64,000 bases of DNA, from assembly GCF_022436485.1 (NCBI RefSeq), contig NZ_JAKUDO010000001.1, forward strand, positions 1,798,001-1,862,000, in the 5' to 3' direction. The DNA is from Agrococcus sp. ARC_14. Its GTDB lineage: Bacteria; Actinomycetota; Actinomycetes; Actinomycetales; Microbacteriaceae. A program made the position numbers and the translations under genes. Positions within the stretch are counted from its first letter, which is position 1. Each line of letters opens with the position of its first letter. The notes beneath the pieces are model-generated. The model was not told the origin of the DNA. It did no database searches and saw only the letters and a program-made list of their open reading frames with translations. Of the stretch, positions 39,206 to 51,857 are shown one piece after another.

Positions 39206-39562
39206 ATGGCACATGGCGACATCACGCACATCGAGATTCCTGTCAACGACCTCGCGAAGGCCACGGCCTTCTACTCCGACCTCTTCGGCTGGCAGATCGC
39301 CGAGATGGAGGGCTTCGAGGGCTACCCCATGTTCCAGGCGCCCAACGGCGTCTCGGGCGGCGCCCTGACTGCGCGCGAGGAGGGCTTCACCCAGCCCCGC
39401 AGCATGGTCGAGGTCGACTCGATCGACGACGTGCTCGCCAAGGCGACGGCGCAGGGCGCAACGGTGGTGACCGGGAAGACCGAGATCACGCCGACGAGCT
39501 GGTGGGCGCTCTTCGCCGATCCCGACGGCAACCAGGTGGGGCTCTTCGAAGGCACGATGTAG
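39206..39562 (+). CDS. VOC family protein (glyoxalase/bleomycin resistance fold)
   Basis: A 118-residue single-domain protein with the two beta-alpha-beta-beta-beta modules of the VOC superfamily. The opening THIEIPVNDLAKATAFYSDL and the C-terminal WALFADPDGNQVGLFEG carry the usual metal-ligand positions (His and Glu). The enzymatic role cannot be told from sequence. CAGAAT seven bases before the ATG at 39206 could be a leaderless -10 box. It interrupts the aroB-aroQ order. Confidence 0.85.
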   Translation: MAHGDITHIEIPVNDLAKATAFYSDLFGWQIAEMEGFEGYPMFQAPNGVSGGALTAREEGFTQPRSMVEVDSIDDVLAKATAQGATVVTGKTEITPTSWWALFADPDGNQVGLFEGTM

Positions 39563-39614
39563 CGTCGGGGCGCCGCACGGCGGTGCCGGCCGGGCCGGCC
39601 GTCCGACCCCGACG
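39563..39614 (+). terminator. hairpin after the VOC gene
   Basis: CGTCGGGG (39563-39570) pairs with CCCCGACG (39607-39614) around a GC-rich inner region that contains a second inverted pair built on GCCGGCC. It starts right after the VOC stop and is followed by TTCGAT. Confidence 0.5.
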
Positions 39615-39689
39615 TTCGATCGGGCACAGCGGCGATGGAACCCGCAGTGCTCGTCGGTCGTCGGCTCCGCCCGATCGAGCGGCCTCGTC

Positions 39690-39718
39690 CTGACTGGACC
39701 ACGCCGATGCGGCAGACT
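39690..39718 (+). promoter_or_regulatory. candidate aroQ promoter (leaderless)
   Basis: CTGACT (39690-39695) and CAGACT (39713-39718) are 17 bases apart, and the ATG at 39725 is six bases after the second hexamer. This is the best spaced -35/-10 pair I see among the leaderless-looking starts. Confidence 0.45.
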
Positions 39719-39724
39719 GGCCGC

Positions 39725-40159
39725 ATGCGCATCCTCGTCCTCAACGGCCCCAACCTCGGCAGGCTCGGCAGCCGCGAGCCCGACGTCTACGGCAGCGCGA
39801 CCATCGACGACATCGCGCCGCTCGTCGAGGCCGTCAGCACGGCAGAGCAGCCGATCGAGGCGGATGTGCGCCAGACCGACGACGAAGCCGAGCTGGTCGG
39901 CTGGATCCACGAGGCCGTCGACGCGCAGACGCCGGTGATCCTCAACCCGGCAGCCTTCACGCACTACTCCTACGCGCTGCGCGACGCCTGCGCGCAGCTG
40001 CAGGGCGTCGCGCCGCTCATCGAGGTGCACATCTCCAACCCGCACGCGCGCGAGACCTTCCGCCACACCTCTGTCATCTCCGGCGTCGCCACTGGCGTGA
40101 TCGCGGGCTTCGGCCTGCGCGGCTATGCGCTCGCCGCTGCGGCGATCGTCGCCCGCTAG
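39725..40159 (+). CDS. aroQ: 3-dehydroquinate dehydratase, type II
   Basis: A 144-residue type II dehydroquinase that dehydrates 3-dehydroquinate to 3-dehydroshikimate. Visible active-site segments are [17 protein letters not shown] (Arg and catalytic Tyr), [15 protein letters not shown] and [11 protein letters not shown] (catalytic His). ATG at 39725. It completes the shikimate set aroE, C, K, B, Q in this region and precedes efp. Confidence 0.95.
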   Translation: MRILVLNGPNLGRLGSREPDVYGSATIDDIAPLVEAVSTAEQPIEADVRQTDDEAELVGWIHEAVDAQTPVILNPAAFTHYSYALRDACAQLQGVAPLIEVHISNPHARETFRHTSVISGVATGVIAGFGLRGYALAAAAIVAR

Positions 40160-40162
40160 ACT
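40157..40162 (+). promoter_or_regulatory. candidate -10 box for efp-nusB
   Basis: TAGACT overlaps the aroQ stop and would start transcription about 60 bases before efp. No clear -35 hexamer is present. Confidence 0.35.
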
Positions 40163-40229
40163 CTCCTGTCGGCACAGGACTGGTCACAGTCCGCGGCCCC
40201 CGAAAGCTCCCACGGAACGGAATCGCCAC

Positions 40230-40790
40230 ATGGCAACCACGAACGACATCAAGAACGGCGCGGTGCTCAACCTCGACGGCCAGCTCTGGACCGTCGTCGA
40301 GTTCCAGCACGTCAAGCCCGGCAAGGGCGGCGCGTTCGTGCGGACCAAGCTGCGCAACGCGCGCAGCCAGAAGCTCGTCGACAAGACCTTCAACGCCGGC
40401 ACCAAGATCGAGTTCGCGACCGTCGATCGCCGTGACTACCAGTTCCTCTACAACGACGGCACCGACTTCGTGTTCATGGACAACGACACGTACGAGCAGC
40501 TGCCGGTGCCTGCAGAGACGGTCGGCGATGGCGCCAGGTTCCTGCTCGAGAACGGCACCGCGACCATCTCCATGCACGAGGGGGAGGCGCTCCAGGTCGA
40601 GCTGCCGGCGTCCGTCGTGCTCGAGATCACGTACACCGAGCCCGGCCTGCAGGGCGACCGATCGAGCGCTGGCACGAAGTCCGCCACCGTCGAGACCGGC
40701 GCCGAGATCCAGGTGCCGCTGTTCGTCGAGCAGGGCACGCGCGTCAAGGTCGACACGCGCGACGGCAGCTACCTGGGCCGCGTCAACTGA
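40230..40790 (+). CDS. efp: translation elongation factor P
   Basis: A 186-residue three-domain EF-P. The N-terminal KOW-like domain carries the tip loop [13 protein letters not shown]; its conserved Lys, modified in some bacteria, is present. Two OB domains follow, ending [12 protein letters not shown]. It rescues ribosomes stalled at polyproline. ATG at 40230 follows CACGGAACGGAATC. nusB follows directly. Confidence 0.96.
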   Translation: MATTNDIKNGAVLNLDGQLWTVVEFQHVKPGKGGAFVRTKLRNARSQKLVDKTFNAGTKIEFATVDRRDYQFLYNDGTDFVFMDNDTYEQLPVPAETVGDGARFLLENGTATISMHEGEALQVELPASVVLEITYTEPGLQGDRSSAGTKSATVETGAEIQVPLFVEQGTRVKVDTRDGSYLGRVN

Positions 40791-40791
40791 C

Positions 40792-41211
40792 GTGGTGGAC
40801 GAGACCTACCCCTCGCGCCGCAAGGCCCGCAAGCACGCTGTCGAGGTGCTGTATTCGGCCGATGCCCGCGACGAGGCGCCCACGACCGTTCTGCGCGACA
40901 CTGCAGACCGGCTCGGATGGGCGAAGCACGGCTGGTTCGAGTTCTCCCGCGAGATCGTGGCCGGCGTCGCCGACGAGACCGAGGCGCTCGACGAGCTGAT
41001 CGCCTCCTCGAGCGAGCACTGGCCGATCGAGCGCATGCCGCGCACCGACCTCGCGATCCTGCGAGTCGGCACGTGGGAGCTCGAGCACGAGACCGCGCCC
41101 GTGAGCGTCGTGGTGTCGGAGGCCGTGCACCTGGCCAACGAGCTCTCGACAGACCGCTCCGGTGCGTTCATCAACGGCGTGCTCGGCAAGATCGCGGCGC
41201 AGCGGGGCTGA
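40792..41211 (+). CDS. nusB: transcription antitermination factor NusB
   Basis: A 139-residue all-helical NusB: SRRKARKHAVEVLYSADAR at the RNA-binding N-terminus and SVVVSEAVHLANELST plus GAFINGVLGKIA at the C-terminus. It works with NusE (S10) on boxA of rRNA leaders. GTG at 40792 or the adjacent in-frame GTG at 40795 starts it one to four bases after the efp stop. Confidence 0.93.
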   Translation: MVDETYPSRRKARKHAVEVLYSADARDEAPTTVLRDTADRLGWAKHGWFEFSREIVAGVADETEALDELIASSSEHWPIERMPRTDLAILRVGTWELEHETAPVSVVVSEAVHLANELSTDRSGAFINGVLGKIAAQRG

Positions 41212-41219
41212 GCGGCTTC

Positions 41220-41249
41220 GGCCGATCGGCCTGCGGCGCTCAGCGCCGC
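41220..41249. terminator. hairpins between convergent nusB and TetR genes
   Basis: GGCCGATCGGCC (41220-41231) is a perfect palindrome. It is followed by GCGGCGCT-C-AGCGCCGC (41233-41249), which contains the TetR stop codon. Together they may end transcription from both sides. Confidence 0.45.
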
Positions 41250-41815
41250 TCGCCGAAGGCGACGAGCAGATGCCGCACCGCCTGCTGCGGTGACGGGTCG
41301 GCGAAGGCCGGCAGCCGGATGACGTAGCGGGCGAAGAGCGTGCCGACGACGGCGGTCGCGACCGCCCGCCCGCGCTCGGCGCCCAGCGCATCCTGCAGCC
41401 GCTCGACGACGGCGTGCTGCAGGTAGTCGTGGAAGGCGCTCGAGCGGGGCGCGCCGGAGGCGACGTCGACGGCGAGCTGCCGCAGGGTCTCGCCGTGCTC
41501 CGGATGCTCCCAGAGGGCGACGATCGCGGTCGCGAGCCTGGCGAGGTCGAGCGTGCCATCATCGCGGGTGCTCGCGGCGATCACGTCGTGCGGTGCGATG
41601 CGCACGGCGGCCGCAGCGGCCAGCAGGCCGTCGCGACCGCCGAAGTGGAAATTGACCAACGAGTGGCTGACGCCGGCCTCGGTGGCGAGCGACCGGGACG
41701 ACCTCTCGCGCAGATCCCCGGCCTCCAGGTGCCGCTGCGCGGCCGTCAACAGGCGTTCGCGCGCATCGCCGCCACCCGGCGGTCGCCCGCGTCGCCCACG
41801 CCCGGAATCGACCAC
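41240..41815 (-). CDS. TetR family transcriptional regulator
   Basis: A protein of about 191 residues. The N-terminal TetR DNA-binding domain reads RERLLTAAQRHLEAGDLRERS, then SLATEAGVSHSLVNFHFGG with the helix-turn-helix. The C-terminal half is a variable ligand-binding domain. The frame is open to 41866, but that would overlap the divergent monooxygenase. GTG at 41815 starts just before the RGRPPGGGDARE linker and is preferred. It probably represses the adjacent monooxygenase gene. Confidence 0.88.
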   Translation of the reverse strand: MVDSGRGRRGRPPGGGDARERLLTAAQRHLEAGDLRERSSRSLATEAGVSHSLVNFHFGGRDGLLAAAAAVRIAPHDVIAASTRDDGTLDLARLATAIVALWEHPEHGETLRQLAVDVASGAPRSSAFHDYLQHAVVERLQDALGAERGRAVATAVVGTLFARYVIRLPAFADPSPQQAVRHLLVAFGERR

Positions 41816-41853
41816 GCTCGCATCCTCGCACCCGCGAGCGGACGATGGGCGAC

Positions 41854-43104
41854 ATGAGCGAGACACCGACCGGCACCAGCTCCGTCGTCACCACCGATTG
41901 CGTCGTCGTCGGCGGCGGTCCCGCCGGCCTCATGCTCGGCCTGCTGCTCGCCCGGCGCGGTGTGCGGGTGACGGTGCTCGAGCAGCACGCCGACTTCCTG
42001 CGCGACTTCCGCGGGGACACCATCCATCCCTCGACGCAGGAGCTGCTGCACGAGCTCGGGCTGCTCGAGCGCTTCCTCGCCAGGCCGCACGAGGACCTCC
42101 CACAGGTGACCATGGCGTTCTCCGGCCGCCGCCTCGTGCTCGCCGACTTCACCCGACTGCCCACGCGGCGCCGTGCCATCGCCTTCATGCCGCAGTGGGA
42201 CTTCCTCGATCTGCTGGCAGCGGCGGGGCGCGAGCACGCGGGCTACGAGCTGCGGATGCGCACGGCGGGCACCGCGCTGCTGCGCGACGGCTCGCGCATC
42301 GCCGGCGTCGTCGCCGACGGCCCCGTCGGGCGCGTCGAGATCCGCGCGAAGCTGACGGTGCTGGCCGACGGCCGTGACTCGGCGCTGCGCTCGGCGGCAG
42401 GCATGCGGCCAGTGGGCGGGCCGAGCGCGATCGACGTGCTCTGGTTCCGGCTGCCGCGGAGCGAGGGGGAGCAGATCCCCTTCATGCAGGCGGGCGATGG
42501 CGCGCTGCTGTCGATCCCGCGCGGCGACTTCTTCCAGTGCGCGCACATCGTGCGCAAGGGCGCATGGGACGGCAGCGCTGCTTCACTGGAGGCGCTGCGG
42601 CGCCGGGTCGCTGCGCTCGCGCCCGCGTTCCATGACCGAATGGCGCCACTGCGCCTGGATGACATCCGGCTGCTCTCCGTGCGCATCGAGCATCTCGAGC
42701 GCTGGCACCGCGACGGGCTGCTGGCCATCGGCGACGCCGCCCACGCGATGTCGCCAGCCGGCGGCGTCGGCATCAACCTCGCGATCCAGGACGCCGTGGC
42801 CGCCGCCAATGCGCTCGCCCCGCAGCTCGCGCACGCGCGCCCCACCGAGGCGCTGCTGCACCGCATCCAGCAGCGGCGCGAGCCGCCCGCCCGCATCACC
42901 CAGGCATTCCAGCGGCGGCTCGAGACCGTGCTCGTGCGACTCGCCGAGCCCGGCGAGCGGGTTCCCGTGCCCGTGCCGCTGCGCATCGTGCAGCATCTGC
43001 CCGTCGTGCGGCACGTGATGGGTCGCTTCATCGGCCTCGGACTGCGCCCCGAACACATCGATCACCCTGCGGCCGCATCCCGGACGAGGGCACCGAGGCG
43101 GTAG
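41854..43104 (+). CDS. FAD-dependent monooxygenase (PHBH/UbiH-type)
   Basis: A 416-residue flavoprotein. VVVGGGPAGLMLGLLLARRG is the FAD dinucleotide loop, VLADGRDSALR the DG region, and GDAAHAMSPAGGVGINLAI the flavin/substrate-binding GD motif of class A hydroxylases. These hydroxylate aromatic or polyketide compounds with NAD(P)H and oxygen. ATG at 41854 (or 41845) is about 38 bases from the divergent TetR start. Nothing indicates the substrate. The pair looks like an insertion between nusB and pyrR. Confidence 0.88.
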   Translation: MSETPTGTSSVVTTDCVVVGGGPAGLMLGLLLARRGVRVTVLEQHADFLRDFRGDTIHPSTQELLHELGLLERFLARPHEDLPQVTMAFSGRRLVLADFTRLPTRRRAIAFMPQWDFLDLLAAAGREHAGYELRMRTAGTALLRDGSRIAGVVADGPVGRVEIRAKLTVLADGRDSALRSAAGMRPVGGPSAIDVLWFRLPRSEGEQIPFMQAGDGALLSIPRGDFFQCAHIVRKGAWDGSAASLEALRRRVAALAPAFHDRMAPLRLDDIRLLSVRIEHLERWHRDGLLAIGDAAHAMSPAGGVGINLAIQDAVAAANALAPQLAHARPTEALLHRIQQRREPPARITQAFQRRLETVLVRLAEPGERVPVPVPLRIVQHLPVVRHVMGRFIGLGLRPEHIDHPAAASRTRAPRR

Positions 43105-43107
43105 AGT
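43102..43107 (+). promoter_or_regulatory. candidate -10 box for the pyr operon
   Basis: TAGAGT overlaps the monooxygenase stop. Transcription from here would begin near 43114 and include the PyrR-type hairpin. The -35 region is weak. Confidence 0.4.
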
Positions 43108-43122
43108 GGAGCGATCAGACAA

Positions 43123-43153
43123 CCTTGAAGCCCGTCCTGTGAGGCGGAGAAGG
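43123..43153 (+). promoter_or_regulatory. PyrR-binding RNA element in the pyr leader
   Basis: The leader contains CCTTGAAG, then CCCGTCCTGTGAGGCGG and AGAAGG. The CCTT/AAGG ends can pair, and the central GTCCTGTGAGGC matches the conserved PyrR-binding loop. The element runs into the Shine-Dalgarno region (AGAAGGGAG) of pyrR, seven bases before the ATG. In mycobacteria PyrR bound at such a site blocks translation; the layout suggests the same feedback here. I see no terminator hairpin after it. Confidence 0.7.
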
Positions 43154-43160
43154 GAGTCGC

Positions 43161-43787
43161 ATGACTCAGCGCACTGCGCATTCGAACGACGATCGATCCA
43201 CCGCCGGTCAGTCGATCCCCGGGCAGGCACGCACTGTGCTCGGCCCGGACGAGATCGCCAGGGCGCTCACGCGCATCGCTCACGAGATCCTCGAGGCGAA
43301 CCAGGGATCGGACGATCTCGTCCTTCTCGGCATCCCCACCCGCGGCGTGCATCTGGCAGAACGGCTGGCGGCTCGCCTGAGCGACATCACCGGCGAGGAC
43401 TTCAGCGTCCGTACCGGTGCGCTCGACATCACGATGCACAGGGATGACCTGCGAGCCCGGCCCACGCGCGCCTCGCACCCCACCCGCATCCCCGCTGACG
43501 GCATCGACGACCGCGTGGTGGTGCTGGTCGATGACGTGCTCTTCTCCGGCCGCACGATCCGCGCCGCGCTCGACGCGCTCTCCGATCTCGGGCGCCCGCG
43601 CGCCGTGCGCCTCGCGGTGCTCGTCGACCGCGGCCACCGCGAGCTGCCGATCCGCGCCGACTCGGTGGGCAAGAACCTGCCGAGCGCGCGCACCGAGCAC
43701 GTCTCGATCCTGCTCTCGGAGACCGACGGGCAGGATGCCGTGACCATCGAGCCGGCAGAGCCCACCACCGACGGTGGTGCAGCATGA
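43161..43787 (+). CDS. pyrR: PyrR, pyrimidine operon regulator / uracil phosphoribosyltransferase
   Basis: A 208-residue type I phosphoribosyltransferase. The PRPP loop [19 protein letters not shown] and the early [18 protein letters not shown] are diagnostic, and [10 protein letters not shown] is part of the RNA-binding surface. It senses UMP/UTP and binds the pyr leader RNA. About 30 residues precede the core; the ATG at 43161 has the best ribosome site. The stop overlaps the pyrB ATG. Confidence 0.93.
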   Translation: MTQRTAHSNDDRSTAGQSIPGQARTVLGPDEIARALTRIAHEILEANQGSDDLVLLGIPTRGVHLAERLAARLSDITGEDFSVRTGALDITMHRDDLRARPTRASHPTRIPADGIDDRVVVLVDDVLFSGRTIRAALDALSDLGRPRAVRLAVLVDRGHRELPIRADSVGKNLPSARTEHVSILLSETDGQDAVTIEPAEPTTDGGAA

Positions 43788-44734
43788 AGCACCTGCTCAC
43801 CGCCGCGATGTCGCGCGACGAGGCCATCGAGCTGCTCGATCTGGCCGAGGACATGCACCAGATCCAGGACCGCGAGGTGAAGAAGCTGCCGGCGCTCCGC
43901 GGCCGCACCGTGGTCAACCTGTTCTTCGAGGACTCCACCCGCACCCGTTCCTCCTTCGAGATCGCCGGCAAGTGGCTCTCCGCCGACGTCATCAACGTCT
44001 CCGGGAAGGGCTCGAGCGCCTCCAAGGGCGAGTCGCTGCGCGACACGGGGCTGACGATCGCCGCGATGGGCGTCGACGGCGTCGTCGTGCGCTCCGGCGC
44101 CTCGGGGGCTCCCGCGCTGCTCGCCGAGTGGATCGGCCTCCCGGTCGTCAACGCCGGCGACGGCACGCACGAGCACCCCACGCAGGCGCTGCTCGACGCG
44201 TTCGCGCTGCGCCGCCGCATCCACGGCGAGGCGGCACGCGGCAAGGGCCTCGACGGCGTGCGCGTCGCGATCGTCGGCGACATCGCCCACTCCCGCGTCG
44301 CTCGCTCGAACGCGCTGCTGCTGCCCGCCCTCGGCGCCGAGGTGACGCTCGTCGGCCCGCCGTCGCTCCTCCCGCTGGCCGCCGCCGACGGCTCGCGGCT
44401 CGGCGTCCGTGCTGAGACGAGCCTCGATCGCGTGCTCGCCGAGCAGCCCGACGCGCTCATGCTGCTGCGCGTGCAGCTCGAGCGCCAGGCAGGCAAGGTC
44501 GCGCCCAGCGTCGCGGAGTACATCACCGGCTGGTCGCTCACCGACGAGCGGCTCGCGCGCATCCCCGACACCCGCATCATGCATCCGGGCCCCATGAACC
44601 GCGGCCTCGAGCTCTCGAGCCGTGCCGCCGATGGCGACGCCTCGACCGTGCTGGAGCAGGTCACGGCCGGCGTCTCGGTGCGCATGGCCGTGCTCTACGC
44701 GCTGCTCGCATCCGACCAGGGAGGCACCCGATGA
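43784..44734 (+). CDS. pyrB: aspartate carbamoyltransferase catalytic subunit
   Basis: A 316-residue transcarbamylase that makes carbamoyl aspartate. The carbamoyl phosphate loop [13 protein letters not shown], the catalytic-loop segment [15 protein letters not shown] with its Lys, and [16 protein letters not shown] are present. No regulatory pyrI is nearby, as is usual in actinobacteria. It overlaps pyrR and pyrC by four bases each. Confidence 0.96.
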   Translation: MKHLLTAAMSRDEAIELLDLAEDMHQIQDREVKKLPALRGRTVVNLFFEDSTRTRSSFEIAGKWLSADVINVSGKGSSASKGESLRDTGLTIAAMGVDGVVVRSGASGAPALLAEWIGLPVVNAGDGTHEHPTQALLDAFALRRRIHGEAARGKGLDGVRVAIVGDIAHSRVARSNALLLPALGAEVTLVGPPSLLPLAAADGSRLGVRAETSLDRVLAEQPDALMLLRVQLERQAGKVAPSVAEYITGWSLTDERLARIPDTRIMHPGPMNRGLELSSRAADGDASTVLEQVTAGVSVRMAVLYALLASDQGGTR

Positions 44735-46092
44735 CCACGCCGCAGAGCCGATCACCGCAGAGCCGCTCGCCCCAGAGCGCTCCGCCGCAGCGCGGAGTCA
44801 CGATCCTGACCGGCGCCTCGATCCTGGGCGGCGCACCGCGTGACATCGCGATCGACGGTGGGCTGCTCGTCGACCCCGAGACCATCGACCGCGACGCCGC
44901 GACCGTCATCGACGCATCCGGCCTCGTCGCCCTGCCGGGGCTCGTCGACCTCCACGCGCACCTGCGCCAGCCGGGCGGGGAGCAGGCAGAGACGATCGCG
45001 AGCGGCGTGCGCGCGGCGGCTGCGGGTGGCTACACCTGCGTGTTCGCCATGGCCAACACCACTCCGGTCGCCGACACGCAGGCCGTCGTCGAGCAGGTGC
45101 ACCGGCTGGGCGTCGAGGCGGGCCTCGCGACCGTGCGCCCGATCGGCGCGGTCTCCGTCGGCCTCGCGGGGGAGCGGCTGGCCGACATGGGGATGCTGGC
45201 AGGCAGCGCCGCCCGCGTCACCGTCTTCAGCGACGACGGGAAGTGCGTCGCCGACGCCGAGCTCATGCGCCGCGCGCTCGAGCACGCGGCCTCGCTCGAT
45301 GCCGTCATCGCGCAGCACGCGCAGGATCCTGCGCTCACCCGCGGCTCGGTCATGCACGAGAGCCCGCTCGCCGCAGAGCTCGGCCTCACCGGCTGGCCCT
45401 CGGCCGCCGAGGCCTCGATCGTCGCGCGCGACGCGATGCTCGCCCAGTCCGCCGGCGCCCGCCTGCACGTCTGCCACGTGTCGACCGTCGAGACCGTCGA
45501 GGTCGTGCGCTCGGCCAAGGAGCGCGGCATCGCCATCACGGCAGAGGTGACGCCGCACCACCTGCTGCTCACCGAGGAGCTCGTGCGCAGCTACGACGGC
45601 CGCTACAAGGTCAACCCGCCGCTGCGCGCGGACCGCGACGTGCAGGCGCTGCGCGAGGCGCTGGCCGACGGCACGATCGACATCGTGGCGACCGATCACG
45701 CCCCGCACACGCCCGAGTCGAAGCAGACGGCGTTCGCGGATGCGGCCTTCGGCATGGTCGGGCTGGAGACCGCGCTGGGCGTGGTGCAGCAGGCGATGGT
45801 CGAGACCGGGCTGCTCGACTGGGCCGGCGTCGCGCGCGTCATGTCGACGGCGCCCGCGGCCATCGGCCGGGAGCCCGGCTACGACGCGCCGCTCGAGATC
45901 GGCTCGCCTGCGCATGTCGTGCTCGTCGACCCCGCTGCCCGCAGCACGGTCGAGGTCGCGAGCCTCAAGGGCCGTTCGACCAACTCGCCGTTCCTGGGCG
46001 TCGAGCTGCCCGGCCGCGTGCTGCACGTGTGGCACGGCGGACGACGCACCGTCGCCGAGGGCGAGCTCGTGCTCGAGGAGGCTGCGCGATGA
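44731..46092 (+). CDS. pyrC: dihydroorotase
   Basis: A 453-residue amidohydrolase of the class I type. Metal ligands are in [28 protein letters not shown] and TDHAPHT; NPPLR is also present. It closes carbamoyl aspartate to dihydroorotate. The first 20 residues contain a short imperfect repeat (three copies of SPQSR-like units) coded by a small DNA repeat, likely disordered. It overlaps the following membrane gene by four bases. Confidence 0.95.
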   Translation: MTTPQSRSPQSRSPQSAPPQRGVTILTGASILGGAPRDIAIDGGLLVDPETIDRDAATVIDASGLVALPGLVDLHAHLRQPGGEQAETIASGVRAAAAGGYTCVFAMANTTPVADTQAVVEQVHRLGVEAGLATVRPIGAVSVGLAGERLADMGMLAGSAARVTVFSDDGKCVADAELMRRALEHAASLDAVIAQHAQDPALTRGSVMHESPLAAELGLTGWPSAAEASIVARDAMLAQSAGARLHVCHVSTVETVEVVRSAKERGIAITAEVTPHHLLLTEELVRSYDGRYKVNPPLRADRDVQALREALADGTIDIVATDHAPHTPESKQTAFADAAFGMVGLETALGVVQQAMVETGLLDWAGVARVMSTAPAAIGREPGYDAPLEIGSPAHVVLVDPAARSTVEVASLKGRSTNSPFLGVELPGRVLHVWHGGRRTVAEGELVLEEAAR

Positions 46093-46610
46093 CGAAGGAG
46101 ACCTTCGCGCTGCTGTGCGCGGCGTTCGTGGTGCTGGTGGCGCTGCTCGTCTGGCTGGGGATCCGCGGGCGCCGACGACGCCAGCGCGACATCCTCGAGC
46201 CGCTCGGCTGGCTCGAGGGCGCCGCGGCTGCTGCTGGCCCCGTGCTGGTCGTCGACGCGCTCTACGTCGCGACGACGCGCGCCGGCGACCCCTACGACCG
46301 CATCTTCGCGCACGGCCTGGGCTTCCGAGGCCGCACGCAGCTCGCGATCGACGCCGACGGTGTGCAGCTGCTCGCCGATCGGCGCGAGCTGCGCATCCCG
46401 GCCGCGCGCATCCGCGCTGTCGAGCGCGCCACCTGGACCATCGACCGCGTCGTCGAGCCCGGCGGGATCATCGTGATCGCGCATGAGCTCGGCGCCGACG
46501 TCGACACCTATCTCCGCGTCATCGGCGATGACGCCCCCGCGTTCGAGGCGCTCAGCAGCCTCGTGCACCGCACCACGACCACTCCCGCAGGGGAAGGAAC
46601 GACCCGATGA
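46089..46610 (+). CDS. conserved membrane protein of the pyr operon (Rv1382-like position)
   Basis: A 173-residue protein with an N-terminal membrane helix ([18 protein letters not shown]), a basic RGRRRRQR stop-transfer and a soluble C-terminal domain of about 130 residues ([20 protein letters not shown], then [17 protein letters not shown]) that looks PH-like. It overlaps both pyrC and carA by four bases (ATGA), so it is made with the pathway enzymes. An export/membrane protein holds the same pyrC-carA slot in Mycobacterium (Rv1382). Function is unknown. Confidence 0.75.
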   Translation: MTKETFALLCAAFVVLVALLVWLGIRGRRRRQRDILEPLGWLEGAAAAAGPVLVVDALYVATTRAGDPYDRIFAHGLGFRGRTQLAIDADGVQLLADRRELRIPAARIRAVERATWTIDRVVEPGGIIVIAHELGADVDTYLRVIGDDAPAFEALSSLVHRTTTTPAGEGTTR

Positions 46611-47745
46611 ACGCATCCGCAACCGCTGCCCTCGTCCTCGAGGACGGCACGATCTACCGCGGCACGGCCTACGGCGCTACCGGCCGAGCGCTCGGCGAGG
46701 CCGTCTTCGCGACCGGCATGACCGGCTACCAGGAGACGCTGACCGACCCCAGCTACGCGGGCCAGATCGTCGTCCAGACGTCGCCGCACATCGGCAACAC
46801 CGGCGTGACCGACGAGGACGACGAGTCGGCCCGCATGTGGGCCTCGGGCTACGTCGTGCGCGCCGCCAGTCGCGTGACCTCCAACTGGCGCTCGCAGCGC
46901 ACGCTCGACGACCAGCTCGTCGGGGACGGCGTCGTCGGCATCGCCGGCGTCGACACGCGTGCCATCACCCGGCGGCTGCGCGATGTGGGCGCGATGCGCG
47001 CCGGCGTGTTCTCGGGCGACGCGCTCACCACCGACGAGGCGATGCTCGCCGAGGTGCGAGAGAGCCCGCAGATGGCGGGCCGCAGCCTCGCGGAGACCGT
47101 GAGCACGCGGGAGTCCTACCGCCTCGAGGCGCTCACCGACTCGATCGGCACGCTCGCGGTGCTCGACCTGGGCGTGAAGAGCTCGACGCTCACCTACCTG
47201 CGCGAGCGGGGCTTCGACCTGGTGGTGCTGCCGCAGGACTCCACGCTCGAGCAGGTGCTCGCGCACCAGCCGGTCGCCGCCTTCTACTCCAACGGGCCGG
47301 GCGACCCCGCAGCCTCCGACTCGCAGGTCACGCTGCTGCAGGGCCTGCTGCGTGCCGAGCTGCCGTTCTTCGGCATCTGCTTCGGCAATCAGCTGCTGGG
47401 CAGGGCGCTCGGCTTCGGGACCTACAAGCTGCCATTCGGCCACCGCGGCATCAACCAGCCGGTGCTCGACGTCGCCACCGGCCGCGTCGAGATCACCAGC
47501 CAGAACCACGGCTTCGCCGTCGACGCCGCGATCGGCGAGGAGCTCACGAGCCCCGCAGGCTTCGGCCGCGTCGAGGTGAGCCACTTCTCGCTCAACGACC
47601 GGGTCGTCGAGGGCCTGCGCGCGCTCGACATCCCCGCGTTCAGCGTGCAGTACCACCCGGAGTCTGCTGCGGGCCCGAACGACGCCCGCCACCTGTTCGA
47701 TCAGTTCCGCCAGCTGGTGCTGGCGCAGAAGGGGGCCAAGGCCTG

Positions 47746-47746
<1 letters not shown>
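46607..47746 (+). CDS. carA: carbamoyl phosphate synthase, small (glutaminase) subunit
   Basis: A 379-residue amidotransferase. The CarA N-terminal domain ([28 protein letters not shown]) is followed by a class I glutaminase with Cys in [12 protein letters not shown] and the His/Glu in [11 protein letters not shown]. It releases ammonia from glutamine to CarB for both pyrimidine and arginine synthesis. The stop overlaps the carB ATG by one base. Confidence 0.96.
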
Positions 47747-51029
<3,283 letters not shown>

Positions 51030-51033
<4 letters not shown>

Positions 51034-51857
51034 CCTTCCTGGCCCGTCTGATCGCATCCGTCGCCGAGCACGGCGAGCTCTGCGTGGGCATCGACCCGCA
51101 CCACGGGCTGCTCGAGCGCTGGGGCGATGCGTCAGCGGGATTCGGGGCGGATGCCTCGGGTGCCGAGCGCTTCGGTCGCACGGTGGTCGAGGCGGCCGCC
51201 GGGCGCGTCGCCGTGGTCAAGCCGCAGGTGGCGCTGTTCGAGGCCTTCGGCGCTGCCGGCATGGTCGCGCTCGAGCGGGTGCTCGCCGACGCGCGCGCAG
51301 CGGGGCTGCTCGTGCTCGCGGACGCCAAGCGCGGCGACATCGGCACGACCAACCAGGGCTACGCGCATGCCTGGCTGGCCGAGGGCTCCCCGCTCGAGGC
51401 CGATGCCGTCACCGTCAGCCCCTACCTCGGTGTGGGCGCGCTCGACGTCATCTTCGCCACCGCCGAGCGCGGCGGGAAGGCCGCGTTCGTGCTCGCCGCG
51501 ACCTCCAATCCAGAGGCCACGCTGCTGCAGCGCGCCAGGCTGGAAGACGGCCGCACGGTCGCACGCGCCGTGGCCGACGAGGTGGCGGCGCGCAACGCGG
51601 CGACCGGTGCCGGCCACGGGCTCGTCATCGGTGCGACCGTCGACCGGGCTGCCGCGGGGCTCGAACCCATGCCCGGCGTGCCTGTGCTGGCACCCGGTTT
51701 CGGCACGCAGGGCGCGCGGCTGGCCGATCGCGCCTCGCTGTTCCCGGCTGACGCGCTCGTGCTCGCCAGCACGTCCCGCAGCATCCTCGAATCCGGGCCG
51801 ACGCGTCTGGTCGCCGGGATCGAGGCCGCCGCCGCCGAGCTGATCGCCCGCCGATGA
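51030..51857 (+). CDS. pyrF: orotidine 5'-phosphate decarboxylase
   Basis: A 275-residue decarboxylase of the longer (type 2) form found in actinobacteria. The catalytic [15 protein letters not shown] carries the Lys/Asp set, and [17 protein letters not shown] is the phosphate-binding C-terminal part. It makes UMP. The GTG start overlaps the carB stop. pyrD and pyrE are not in this window. Confidence 0.95.

Noticed and set aside
38694..39264. Minus-strand frames over the repeat array with repeated SLEAPLDRWRRHS-type units
   Set aside because: The peptide repeats simply follow the 20-bp DNA repeats, shift frame between units and overlap aroB antisense; there is no ribosome site or domain.
43105..43160. 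Classical transcription attenuator before pyrR
   Set aside because: Only the PyrR-loop hairpin is present; I find no following GC stem with a T-run, so translational control fits better.
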